Shown here: positions 1 to 7,127 of the stretch, piece by piece
Numbering within the stretch: position 1 is the first letter of the stretch
Layout: every line of letters begins with the position of its first letter
Assembly (NCBI GenBank): GCA_964450795.1
Contig: CAYVDI010000002.1
Location: 1 to 43,555, forward strand
Direction: 5' to 3'
DNA from: JAGOTT01 sp964450795
GTDB lineage: Bacteria > Patescibacteriota > Minisyncoccia > Moranbacterales > UBA1568
DNA: 43,555 nt
Translations under genes and position numbers: made by a program
The notes under the pieces: generated by a model
The model's input: only the letters and a program-made list of their open reading frames with translations
Told to the model about the DNA's origin: nothing
Databases searched by the model: none

Positions 1-453
1 GAAGTATCTCTCCGCCTCTCCGACCGTTTTCGCAGGCAGCTCTCCTTGGTGATTTGCCGACGGCGCGATGAGCGGCCCGGTTTCGCGAAGAAATTCGCGG
101 AGTTCCGACTTGTCCGGGACCCGAAACGCGATCGTCCCCGTTCCGCGATGAAGATATGCGAAACGGCTGTCCGAACACGGAAGAATCACGCTTATTTCCC
201 CCGGCCACCACTCCCCCAACCGCCCGAGAACCGCATCATCGATCGCCAACGAAAACCGATCAAGGTCGGAAATATCGGCGATAAGAACGATACACGGCTT
301 ATTTCCATCACGACCGCGCACCCGATAGACCCGTTCCACCGACTCCGGATCCATCGCCGAAGCGACGAGACCATAGAGGGTATCGGTCGGAACGATACCG
401 ATTTTTCCGGACTCGATACGAGAAATCGCTTCCTCGAAGGAAATCGGCTTCAT
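1..453 (-). CDS. tsaC: Threonylcarbamoyl-AMP synthase (Sua5/YrdC/YciO), 3' end outside window
   Basis: The open frame reads from an ATG at 453 down through base 1 without a stop, so only the N-terminal 151 codons are here. The visible part is a YrdC-like domain: it opens with a short helix, then GIVPTDTLYGLVASA near residue 20, NKPCIVLI near 50, WPGEISVILP near 80, GTIAFRVPD near 105 and PLIAPSANHQG near 125, all typical of the family. The family makes threonylcarbamoyl-AMP from threonine, bicarbonate and ATP, the first step of tRNA t6A37 formation in the cytosol. The start lies 7 nt after the stop of xth, so the two are probably cotranscribed. Whether the full protein is the short TsaC type or the longer Sua5 type cannot be seen. 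Confidence 0.88.
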   Translation of the reverse strand, partial: MKPISFEEAISRIESGKIGIVPTDTLYGLVASAMDPESVERVYRVRGRDGNKPCIVLIADISDLDRFSLAIDDAVLGRLGEWWPGEISVILPCSDSRFAYLHRGTGTIAFRVPDKSELREFLRETGPLIAPSANHQGELPAKTVGEAERYF

Positions 454-460
454 ACATATA

Positions 461-1270
461 TCATAATGTGATTCTTACTCCGACCGGACAATGATCCGAT
501 CCCATGACATCGGGAAGAATGAACGCGTCCTTGATCGCTGGCCTAAGGGCCGCGCTTGCGAACCAATAGTCGATCCGCCAACCGACGTTGCGCGCCCGAG
601 CATTCGCCCAGTGCGACCACCAGGTATAATAACCATTCCCCTCATGAAACATCCGGAACGTATCGACGAACCCCGCCGCGACAATCCGGTCGATCCCTTC
701 GCGCTCCTCGATGGTATACCCGTGTTTGCCTTCGTTTTCCTTCGGATTGGCGAGATCATCCGGGCCGTGTGCAACGTTGAGATCACCACAGAAGAGCACC
801 GGCTTCCTCTCCTCAAGCTCCTTCATGTACGCAAGAAACGCCGGATCCCAGTGCTTGTGCCGCAGGTTGAGCCGGGAGAGATCATCCTTGGAATTCGGCG
901 TATAGACAGTCACGACGAAGAATTTCTCATACTCCGCCGTGATGACCCGCCCCTCGTTTTCGGAATTCCGCTCCTCACCGTCGATGAGGTCGAACCGCTT
1001 CGTTAATCCCTCCGGAAATCCATTCACGACCGAGAGCGGTTTTTCCTTGGTAAAGATCGCCGTTCCGGAGTATCCTTTCTTCTCCGCCGAACTCCAATAT
1101 TCCTCGTATTCCGGCAGATCGATCTCCGCCTGACCCTGTTCGGCCTTGGTTTCCTGAAGGCAGAGGATGTCCGGCTGATATTCCTTGATGAACGGCACGA
1201 AAACATCCTTCCGCACCACCGCACGGATACCGTTCACGTTCCAGGAAACGAGAGTGAGTTTCTTTTTCAT
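461..1270 (-). CDS. xth: Exodeoxyribonuclease III / AP endonuclease
   Basis: This 269-residue protein has the full endonuclease/exonuclease/phosphatase fold signature of the ExoIII family: VSWNVNGIRA at the N-terminus, LCLQETKAE (metal-binding Glu), GYSGTAIFTKE, VVTVYTPNS, CGDLNVAH (catalytic Asp/Asn pair), WRIDYWFAS and the C-terminal SDHCPVGV with the catalytic His. Family members cut DNA 5' of abasic sites in base-excision repair and remove 3' blocks. I chose the ATG at 1270 (MKKKLTLVSW) because it gives the usual family N-terminus; an upstream start at 1309 would only add 13 unconserved residues. Length is normal for the family. It is followed 7 nt later by tsaC and diverges from the response regulator at 1383. 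Confidence 0.93.
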   Translation of the reverse strand: MKKKLTLVSWNVNGIRAVVRKDVFVPFIKEYQPDILCLQETKAEQGQAEIDLPEYEEYWSSAEKKGYSGTAIFTKEKPLSVVNGFPEGLTKRFDLIDGEERNSENEGRVITAEYEKFFVVTVYTPNSKDDLSRLNLRHKHWDPAFLAYMKELEERKPVLFCGDLNVAHGPDDLANPKENEGKHGYTIEEREGIDRIVAAGFVDTFRMFHEGNGYYTWWSHWANARARNVGWRIDYWFASAALRPAIKDAFILPDVMGSDHCPVGVRITL

Positions 1271-1336
1271 AGGTTTTTCCACGATATCACCCGGGAACAA
1301 AGAAAGCAAAACACCGCGAATGCGGCGATCATGAGT

Positions 1337-1364
1337 TTGCCAAACACCCGTTCTGCGATATTAT
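1337..1364 (+). promoter_or_regulatory. Sigma-70-type promoter of the response regulator gene
   Basis: TTGCCA (1337-1342) and TATTAT (1359-1364) are separated by 16 nt. Each differs from consensus at one or two positions. The transcript would start near 1371, leaving a leader of only about 12 nt before the ATG at 1383. Confidence 0.55.
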
Positions 1365-1382
1365 GGGGAAAATGCAAACACC

Positions 1383-2057
1383 ATGAAGATTCTCATTGTC
1401 GAAGATGATGCGGAAATACGGGCTATTCTTGCTGCCACCCTCAAAGAGGCATGTTTTGCCGTCGACACCGCGGAAAGCGGAGAAACCGGATCATACATGG
1501 CCCGGACGAACGACTACGACCTCATCATCCTCGACAACATTCTCCCGAAAAAACACGGGATCGAAGTATGTCAGGAACTCCGGGCCGCCGAAATAACCAC
1601 CCCGATCCTCATGCTTTCCGTCCGATCCGAGGTAACGACGAAGGCGAAACTTCTGGATGCCGGCGCCGACGACTATCTCACGAAACCCTATTCGGTAGAA
1701 GAACTGCTTGCCCGGGTTCGAGCGCTTCTTCGTCGGCCAAAAAAGTCCGATTCCGACATACTGCAACTCGACAACCTTACGGTCAACCTCCAGAAACACC
1801 AGGTCACAAGAGGAAACCAGGAAATACAGCTGACACGGAAAGAATTCATCCTCCTTTCGTATTTCATGAAGAATATCGATGTCGTACTCTCGCGCGGCAT
1901 GATTACCGAGCACGTCTGGGACATGAATGCGGATCCGTTCTCGAATACCATCGAGGCACATATCCGTTCACTTCGGAAAAAGATCGATGAAAAGTTCGGG
2001 AAGGAACTCATCCATACCGTTCCTGGATTCGGATACAAGATGTCGATCAAAAAATAA
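1383..2057 (+). CDS. OmpR/PhoB-type response regulator transcription factor
   Basis: The 224-residue protein has an N-terminal receiver domain (about 1-115) with the acidic pair E7/D8/D9, the phosphoacceptor D51 in LIILDN and the conserved K101 in LTKPY. The C-terminal winged-helix domain (about 130-222) has the usual LTRKEFILL start, a recognition helix around NTIEAHIRSLRKKID and the closing VPGFGYKM. The family binds DNA after phosphorylation by a histidine kinase. It has its own promoter and a terminator directly downstream, so it is transcribed separately from the methyltransferase/acyl synthase/kinase run starting at 2286. The only histidine kinase in the window is at 3786-6005, so pairing is plausible but inferred. 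Confidence 0.93.
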   Translation: MKILIVEDDAEIRAILAATLKEACFAVDTAESGETGSYMARTNDYDLIILDNILPKKHGIEVCQELRAAEITTPILMLSVRSEVTTKAKLLDAGADDYLTKPYSVEELLARVRALLRRPKKSDSDILQLDNLTVNLQKHQVTRGNQEIQLTRKEFILLSYFMKNIDVVLSRGMITEHVWDMNADPFSNTIEAHIRSLRKKIDEKFGKELIHTVPGFGYKMSIKK

Positions 2058-2074
2058 CTTCAATGGATATTCAT

Positions 2075-2105
2075 CCGCCTCGACCGTGATCGTGCGGTTT
2101 TTTTA
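2075..2105 (+). terminator. Rho-independent terminator after the response regulator
   Basis: CCGC (2075-2078) pairs with GCGG (2094-2097), with an inner CGA/TCG pairing, followed by a run of T (2098-2104). It lies 18 nt after the stop codon at 2057. The remaining bases to 2285 are AT-rich with no gene seen; they must hold the promoter of the next operon, but no clear -35/-10 pair stands out. Confidence 0.6.
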
Positions 2106-2285
2106 TTTTCTTTGAATCCGATTCGTCACGTCCTGACAAGATAAATAATTTTATATTTTTTTTATTACTTTTTTAAAAAACTTTTATCAAACGACGCGAA
2201 TCGAAAGAATACAATGGATTTGTTTTCAGTTTGAATCACCGTGCTGGGAACACCACGCTCCTTAACATCATCAAAGGAATCCGCC

Positions 2286-3056
2286 ATGACCACGGATCAT
2301 AAAGTCTCCGCTCGACAAATCGACTGGGAGGAATATGCCCGATGCTATGACTTCCTCCTCCACCTCAATCCCTACACGTCACTCCTCGACAAGGTCGCCA
2401 GCGCGGCACTTTCCATGAAGCCGGAATCGATTCTCGATGCGGCGTGCGGCACAGGAAATCTCGCGGTCTTTCTTAAGCGACACTGCGAGTCCCGGATGCC
2501 GGACATCTCCTGCGTGGACGCATCCGCGGCGATGCTGTCGGCGGCAAAGAGGAAATATTCCGACCTACCGGCGGAGTTCGCGCAGGCATCGCTCGACGAT
2601 CCGCTTCCTTTCCGGGATAAATCGTTCGATTGCATCGTAAGCGTCAACACGCTCTACGCCGTCAGATCCCCCGATCAGACGCTTTCGGAATTCTCCCGAG
2701 TGCTCAAGCCTGGCGGAATGGTCGTGCTCTCCACCCCAAGACAAGGCAACGAGAACGGACTGATTCTCAGGGAGCACTGTTGTAGCAAGAAGCCGTCGGC
2801 TTATTGGGCAGATATGCATTCCGACCCGGAACGGGAAGCGGTTCTCATCCGAGAAGCGATGCCCGATCCACGCCTGCATAAAGAGGCTCTCCGCGTCGCG
2901 GAATGGAACCGCATTATAAACGACGATGCATCGTTTCATTTCCCGAATGAGCACATGGCGAAAACGCTCTTGGAAAAAGCGGGATTCACGGTAACCATCA
3001 TGTCTCTCGCATATGCCAAGCAGAATCTTTTTGCTGTAGCCGTCCGAAACCAATGA
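2286..3056 (+). CDS. Class I SAM-dependent methyltransferase (UbiE/Methyltransf_11-like)
   Basis: The 256-residue protein has a Rossmann methyltransferase core: motif I ILDAACGTGNLAVFL near residue 60, an acidic DASAAML for ribose binding near 88, motif LPFRDKSFDCIVSVNTLYAV near 120, and LKPGGMVVLSTP near 150. The substrate is not evident; the C-terminal part (about 170-256) is not a family signature I know. The ATG at 2286 has AAAGGA about 6 nt upstream, and an in-frame start at 2241 lacks such a site. It is followed 10 nt later by the acyl synthase homologue and probably cotranscribed with it. Acyl-homoserine-lactone synthases themselves use SAM, so a shared signalling or tailoring pathway is possible, but that is only an inference from position. 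Confidence 0.85.
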   Translation: MTTDHKVSARQIDWEEYARCYDFLLHLNPYTSLLDKVASAALSMKPESILDAACGTGNLAVFLKRHCESRMPDISCVDASAAMLSAAKRKYSDLPAEFAQASLDDPLPFRDKSFDCIVSVNTLYAVRSPDQTLSEFSRVLKPGGMVVLSTPRQGNENGLILREHCCSKKPSAYWADMHSDPEREAVLIREAMPDPRLHKEALRVAEWNRIINDDASFHFPNEHMAKTLLEKAGFTVTIMSLAYAKQNLFAVAVRNQ

Positions 3057-3066
3057 GGAGCACACA

Positions 3067-3762
3067 ATGAACACCGAATCGATTCTTCACCGACACAACA
3101 ACCGTTTCTCGATCGGCATCGCCGAAACCGAGCAGGAAGTCCGCGCGTTCCAACAGCTCGTATTCCGAAAGTACTGCGAGGAGCTCAAGTGGCTCGACCC
3201 TGAGGAGTACCCAGAAGGCTTCGTCACGGACGAATACGACCAGATCAGCTCCATCGTCGTCGTCAGTGACAAAGATGGTCTCGCGGGAAGCATCCGGATG
3301 GTTCACTCCGGTGACAGACCATTCCCTCATGAATACCTCCTTGAGAAGTCGTTGCCGAGCATTCCGCTGCCGATCGCCGATTCGGTCAAGAAACGGCTTG
3401 CGAAAATCCCGCGATCGAACATGGTCGAGGCAACCCGGGTCATCAGCGCCAGAAAGAATAGCGCCGGATTGAGTACGGAGCTCGCCAAGGTGATGCACTG
3501 GTACGGGATTTACGCCGAACTCGAAGCGTTCTATCTTGCCATCGACGTCGGCTTCTTCCAACTCTCAACCAAAATCGGGTTTCCGATCCATCCGATCGGG
3601 ATACCGCAACTGTGCGAGGGTAGCTGGGTCATCCCGGGAATCGTCATCCACGATCAGATCGCAGGGAGTATCCGGGGATATTCCGAGGAACTCTACGAGC
3701 ACATCGTGAGCCCGAACAATCTGATCGGGTCATGGGAATCCAACAAACGGATGGTTGCATAA
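3067..3762 (+). CDS. N-acyl synthase of the LuxI / FeeM / PEP-CTERM-associated acyltransferase superfamily
   Basis: The 231-residue protein carries the spaced residues that define autoinducer-synthase-like GNAT enzymes: VFRKY with R34, W42, the D55-x-x-D58 pair in DEYD, G74-S-I-R77, and E121-x-x-R124 in VEATRV. The C-terminal half (DVGFFQLSTKIGFPIHPIG) resembles FeeM and exosortase-associated acyltransferases more than classical LuxI. Known members join an acyl-ACP chain to SAM (acyl-homoserine lactones) or to an amino acid. The start ATG has GAGGAG 6 nt upstream. It is preceded by a methyltransferase and followed after 23 nt by a sensor kinase. No PEP-CTERM protein, exosortase or LuxR was seen here. 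Superfamily assignment is fairly firm; acyl acceptor and product are unknown. Confidence 0.72.
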   Translation: MNTESILHRHNNRFSIGIAETEQEVRAFQQLVFRKYCEELKWLDPEEYPEGFVTDEYDQISSIVVVSDKDGLAGSIRMVHSGDRPFPHEYLLEKSLPSIPLPIADSVKKRLAKIPRSNMVEATRVISARKNSAGLSTELAKVMHWYGIYAELEAFYLAIDVGFFQLSTKIGFPIHPIGIPQLCEGSWVIPGIVIHDQIAGSIRGYSEELYEHIVSPNNLIGSWESNKRMVA

Positions 3763-3785
3763 ACCATGCCTTAGGAGATATGGTA

Positions 3786-6005
3786 ATGAGGGCGACGTCC
3801 CAATTTTTCATATCTCTTTTTTATTCCATCAACATGAACGAAAAAACAATCGAACTCATCATTACCCTGGTCACAGTCGTGTTCAACGGAGGGATCTTTT
3901 TCAGCATCATCGCGAATGGAAAAGATATTCTCCGAAAGAAGACCACTCTTTTTTTCCTTGGAAGCACGGCGTTTCTCATCCTTTGGGCGATATTCAATTA
4001 TCTCGCGGACGTCGCCGATTCAAACGCTCAGGCGCTTTTCTTCACGCGGGCATCTTTCCCTATGGCGCTTATCGCGGAACTTTCATTCCTCACCTTTTCC
4101 TTCTTATTTCCAAAAAGAATCACGGATTTCAAGTCGATTTTCATCATCGAAACAACCCTGGCTACTCCATTCTTAATCATTCCGTTCACCGACGGCATCA
4201 TAAAGGAAGTCACCACTGACCCGGACGAGGGCATCACCGATTTCATTTCCGGACCATTACATCTCCCGTTCGCCATTCTCATCACGTTCATCCTTGCGCA
4301 TCTCGCGTTCAATCTATTCATTCAGTATCGTCGTTCGAAAGATAGCGGCTCCCGATCACAAGCGCGGCTCATGCTCATCGGATGGGGGTTATTTTCCGCA
4401 GGATCGTTCACTACCAATCTCATTCTCCCATTCCTCACGCAAAACGCCGCCTGGTCGAAGTTTGGTCCGGCATTCAGCATGATACTCGTCGCCTGCGTAG
4501 GTTATGCCATAGCGCATCATCATTTCCTCGACATTCGCGTCATCATCCAGCGCGGAATCATCTACGTCCTGTTCTCATCGTCCGTATTCACGGCATACTT
4601 CCTACTTGTCTCGGTTTTCGGATTATTCATCGGCCAAAATCCGAGAATCGGATTCCTCGCAAGCGGCGCCCTCGTGGCTATTTTCGGAGCGACAGCCGCA
4701 AAACCGCTTGAAAACTTCCTCAAAAGAAAAACGGACAACATCTTCTTCAAGGATCACTACGACCTCGATAATGCCGTACGAATGATCGGCGACACCGCCA
4801 AAAAAAATCTGAATCGGAACGACGCCATACGACAGGTTTCGATATCACTCCGAAAAATTCTTAAGGTCGAGACCATCTCGTTTCTTCGACTCCGGAAAGA
4901 GAACCGACAATCCGATTTCAGCAGGCAAGAACTCGGGATATTGCGGGATAACAGATCCATCATCGATTGTTCCGGTGCCAATTGTCGGAATATCAACTGG
5001 ACTCCAAGATCCTCCGTAATTTCCATTGCCGAAAACCAGGCACTCACGCTTCTTCATGAAAAAGGTTTCGTCGTTTTTCTTCCCCTGATCCGAAACAGGA
5101 CACCGGAAGAGTACATCCTCCTTGGAGCGAAGCGCTCCGGAGATCGATACTCTTCCGATGACTTCCGCTTTCTGGCATCCGTAGCGCCGCACATTTCCGC
5201 AATACTCGAGAAGGCCCGTCTTTACGAGAAGGATCGACAGCATCTCAAACTCCTTGAACAACGCGTTGACGAACGGACCAAGGAACTCCACGATCTCCAG
5301 AAAGATCAGCGGGAGATCATGGTCGACATAGCTCATAACCTGCAATCCCCACTGACGACGGTAAAGGGAATACTTGATCTTCTTCACCCGAAAGATACGG
5401 AGCAACAGCAGAACCTCGCAGTGGCGCAACGGGCGGTTGACCGGGTTTCAAAGTTCATTTACGACCTTCTCACGTTAACCCGGTTCGAAGTCATAAACAA
5501 GGATGTGCCATTCGCTCCGATTTCCATCGAGACGCTCTTGAAGGACCTCGTGGACGAATACAAGGTAATAACCGCCGGAGAACGGGTGGAATTCAAGATA
5601 CAAAGCGACACTCGTGGTATCATCATCGGAAATCAGCATCTCCTCGAGCAGCTTTTCGGAAACATTATCGGCAATGCTATAAAGTATCGCAAGCCGAGCG
5701 AGCCGCTTCATGTCACTCTTCGTATCACATGTACCGAAAAGTTGATCGACGTGACGATACAGGACGACGGTGTCGGAATCGCGGAGGATGACGTCCAGAA
5801 TCTTTTCCAACGATTTCGCAGATTCGGAGGAGAAAAGCCGGTACGCGGGTCAGGTCTCGGACTTGCCATTTCGAAAAAAATCACCCAGCTTCACTCCGGA
5901 TCCATTTCCGCCAAAAGCACACTCGGAATCGGGAGCTCCTTTTCCGTATCCTTTCCAATCCAAAAGAAAAAGTGGCACCAGCAGAATAGTGGCACCACAA
6001 ATTGA
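3786..6005 (+). CDS. Membrane sensor histidine kinase: multi-TM region, GAF, HisKA, HATPase_c
   Basis: The 739-residue protein begins with about seven to nine hydrophobic segments (roughly residues 18-320), like the 7TM N-terminal module of PrsK- or ComP-type kinases. A GAF-like domain follows (about 350-475), then a charged coiled coil, and a HisKA domain with phosphoacceptor H517 in DIAHNLQSPL. The ATPase domain shows the N box NIIGNAIKY, the G1 box DDGVGIAEDD and the G2 box GSGLGLAISKK. I chose ATG 3786 because AGGAG (3773-3777) sits 8 nt before it; ATGs at 3732 and 3780 are badly placed for that site, and 3834 lacks one. Its position right after the acyl synthase suggests the membrane region may sense a lipophilic signal; its partner is probably the regulator at 1383. 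Both are inferences. Confidence 0.9.
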   Translation: MRATSQFFISLFYSINMNEKTIELIITLVTVVFNGGIFFSIIANGKDILRKKTTLFFLGSTAFLILWAIFNYLADVADSNAQALFFTRASFPMALIAELSFLTFSFLFPKRITDFKSIFIIETTLATPFLIIPFTDGIIKEVTTDPDEGITDFISGPLHLPFAILITFILAHLAFNLFIQYRRSKDSGSRSQARLMLIGWGLFSAGSFTTNLILPFLTQNAAWSKFGPAFSMILVACVGYAIAHHHFLDIRVIIQRGIIYVLFSSSVFTAYFLLVSVFGLFIGQNPRIGFLASGALVAIFGATAAKPLENFLKRKTDNIFFKDHYDLDNAVRMIGDTAKKNLNRNDAIRQVSISLRKILKVETISFLRLRKENRQSDFSRQELGILRDNRSIIDCSGANCRNINWTPRSSVISIAENQALTLLHEKGFVVFLPLIRNRTPEEYILLGAKRSGDRYSSDDFRFLASVAPHISAILEKARLYEKDRQHLKLLEQRVDERTKELHDLQKDQREIMVDIAHNLQSPLTTVKGILDLLHPKDTEQQQNLAVAQRAVDRVSKFIYDLLTLTRFEVINKDVPFAPISIETLLKDLVDEYKVITAGERVEFKIQSDTRGIIIGNQHLLEQLFGNIIGNAIKYRKPSEPLHVTLRITCTEKLIDVTIQDDGVGIAEDDVQNLFQRFRRFGGEKPVRGSGLGLAISKKITQLHSGSISAKSTLGIGSSFSVSFPIQKKKWHQQNSGTTN

Positions 6006-6010
6006 TTCGC

Positions 6011-6751
6011 CTAATGAATGTGTGCGCTCGGAAGAGCGTAACGGAATCCCTGGGCCTGTATGTCCAAATACGGATACCGCTCTCTTAGTTCGTTCAGCCA
6101 GTTCTCATGGGAATCGGTCTCAACTCCCTTTATGATCACCGTTTGCACGAACAGTTCCCGAAGGGTTCGGAACATGGAATCAAGACGGATCGCATCCAGA
6201 GTCTGCGTATACAGACAATCGATTTTGACCGTCTCAAACAGAAAGACTTTCAACGTCTTCTGCTGAGTCTCGCTCCCGACGTAATCGTCGAGCACGAACC
6301 GTATGCCGTATGCCGACAGGCCGAGCAACGGAACAACGAGATCGCGTTCAAATCCCTCTTCATCTTCGGTAACCTCGATCACAAGCCGCTCCGGCGCGAT
6401 CCCGAACATTTCGATGACGTCCAAAAGCATGAACGACAGTTCATCGTCTATGGCATTCCGAGGAACATTGATGGCAATCGGAACATCCACTCCCGAACGA
6501 TGCAACGTCTCACAAATTTCGATCAACACACAGCTCGTAAATTCAGATATCTTCCCAGCCCTACGAAGGGCAGCAAGAAACTGACACGGATACATCAATG
6601 AATCATCGGATTTTAGCCGAGCAAGCGCTTCCTGATATACGACATGATTCGTGTCGTCGCAAATCGGCTGATAGTGCACAAGCAGACCAAAATCACAACT
6701 CGGTGGATAGCCGTTCGGAACGCCCATCCCCTCCTGTCTCCTTGCGTTCAT
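6011..6751 (-). CDS. Stand-alone EAL-domain protein (c-di-GMP phosphodiesterase-like)
   Basis: The 246-residue protein is almost entirely an EAL domain. It shows YQEALAR (E41-x-x-x-R45), INVPRNA (conserved Asn), LVIEVTED (conserved Glu), FVLDDY (the metal-binding DD pair), VKIDCLY (conserved Lys) and AQGFRYALP (conserved Gln). The usual AEGVE motif reads IKGVE: the first Glu is Lys, which may lower or abolish activity. No GGDEF, PAS or membrane segment is attached. It converges on the histidine kinase, with 5 nt between the two stops. A GAGAGG about 5 nt before the ATG at 6751 supports that start. It may hydrolyse or only bind c-di-GMP; proximity to pilus genes makes control of pilus function a reasonable guess. 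Confidence 0.87.
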   Translation of the reverse strand: MNARRQEGMGVPNGYPPSCDFGLLVHYQPICDDTNHVVYQEALARLKSDDSLMYPCQFLAALRRAGKISEFTSCVLIEICETLHRSGVDVPIAINVPRNAIDDELSFMLLDVIEMFGIAPERLVIEVTEDEEGFERDLVVPLLGLSAYGIRFVLDDYVGSETQQKTLKVFLFETVKIDCLYTQTLDAIRLDSMFRTLRELFVQTVIIKGVETDSHENWLNELRERYPYLDIQAQGFRYALPSAHIH

Positions 6752-6875
6752 CGCGGCCTCTCTTAGTTAAAGTACCAGCTGAAACGTAACGAACTCATCA
6801 TTTGAACATCATAAATAAAAGATAAAATAAAGATGAAATGTAAAATATCAACAGAAAAAACGCCGCTAGCAAGCC

Positions 6876-6909
6876 AAAAAAGAAAATAGGAAGCCTTGCG
6901 AGGGCTCCC
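6876..6909 (-). terminator. Rho-independent terminator of the 48-residue membrane protein gene
   Basis: On the minus strand GGGAGCC (6909-6903) pairs with GGCTTCC (6895-6889, one G-U), followed by a T-rich tract (to about 6876). It lies about 10 nt after the stop at 6919. The rest of 6752-6875 is AT-rich and presumably carries the promoter of the EAL gene; no convincing -35/-10 pair was found. Confidence 0.75.
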
Positions 6910-6918
6910 GTGAAAAAC

Positions 6919-7065
6919 TCAAAGGACAGTGACGGCGGCAGATGCAAGAAAAAGGACGAGCGCCAGCACAGCGCCAACCTTTTGCCATCGGGTTCGAAGA
7001 ATGGGCCCCTCCCATGGTTCATCGGGACGGGCGCTGATCGGACAAAAATTCGATTCGATTTCCAT
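6919..7065 (-). CDS. Small single-pass membrane protein, 48 residues, unknown function
   Basis: This short frame starts at an ATG (7065) with GGGAG 6 nt upstream; an ATG two codons earlier touches that site and is less likely. The product has a hydrophilic N-terminus with one Cys (ESNFCPISARPDEPWEG), a basic stretch (RTRWQK) and a C-terminal hydrophobic helix of about 18 residues (VGAVLALVLFLASAAVTV) that ends the protein. The layout predicts a C-terminally anchored peptide with its N-terminus in the cytosol. A strong promoter lies directly upstream and a terminator directly downstream, so it is an independent transcription unit. I recognise no family. The overlapping longer frame on the same strand (6798-7022) lacks a ribosome site and runs through the terminator. 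Confidence 0.68.
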   Translation of the reverse strand: MEIESNFCPISARPDEPWEGPILRTRWQKVGAVLALVLFLASAAVTVL

Positions 7066-7096
7066 GTTCATCTCCCATTTGTTAAGCAACGATCCT

Positions 7097-7125
7097 GTTA
7101 TACTACAGAGATAGGCTCCTGTAAA
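7097..7125 (-). promoter_or_regulatory. Strong sigma-70-type promoter for the 48-residue gene, with an overlapping inverted repeat
   Basis: On the minus strand TTTACA (7125-7120) and TATAAC (7102-7097) are exactly 17 nt apart. An inverted repeat CTCCTG (7116-7121) / CAGGAG (7129-7134) overlaps the -35 and the miaB stop codon, which could be an operator or a weak miaB stem-loop. Confidence 0.7.
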
Positions 7126-7127
7126 GC

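Noticed and set aside
46..471. Plus-strand frame of 141 codons at the left end
   Set aside because: It lies opposite the clear tsaC coding frame, has no family similarity and is a shadow.
3067..3762. Proof of homoserine lactone production
   Set aside because: The residue pattern supports the superfamily only; FeeM-like or exosortase-associated functions fit as well or better.
6798..7022. Hydrophobic 74-residue frame on the minus strand
   Set aside because: It has no ribosome site, runs through the terminator of the 48-residue gene and overlaps that gene in another frame.
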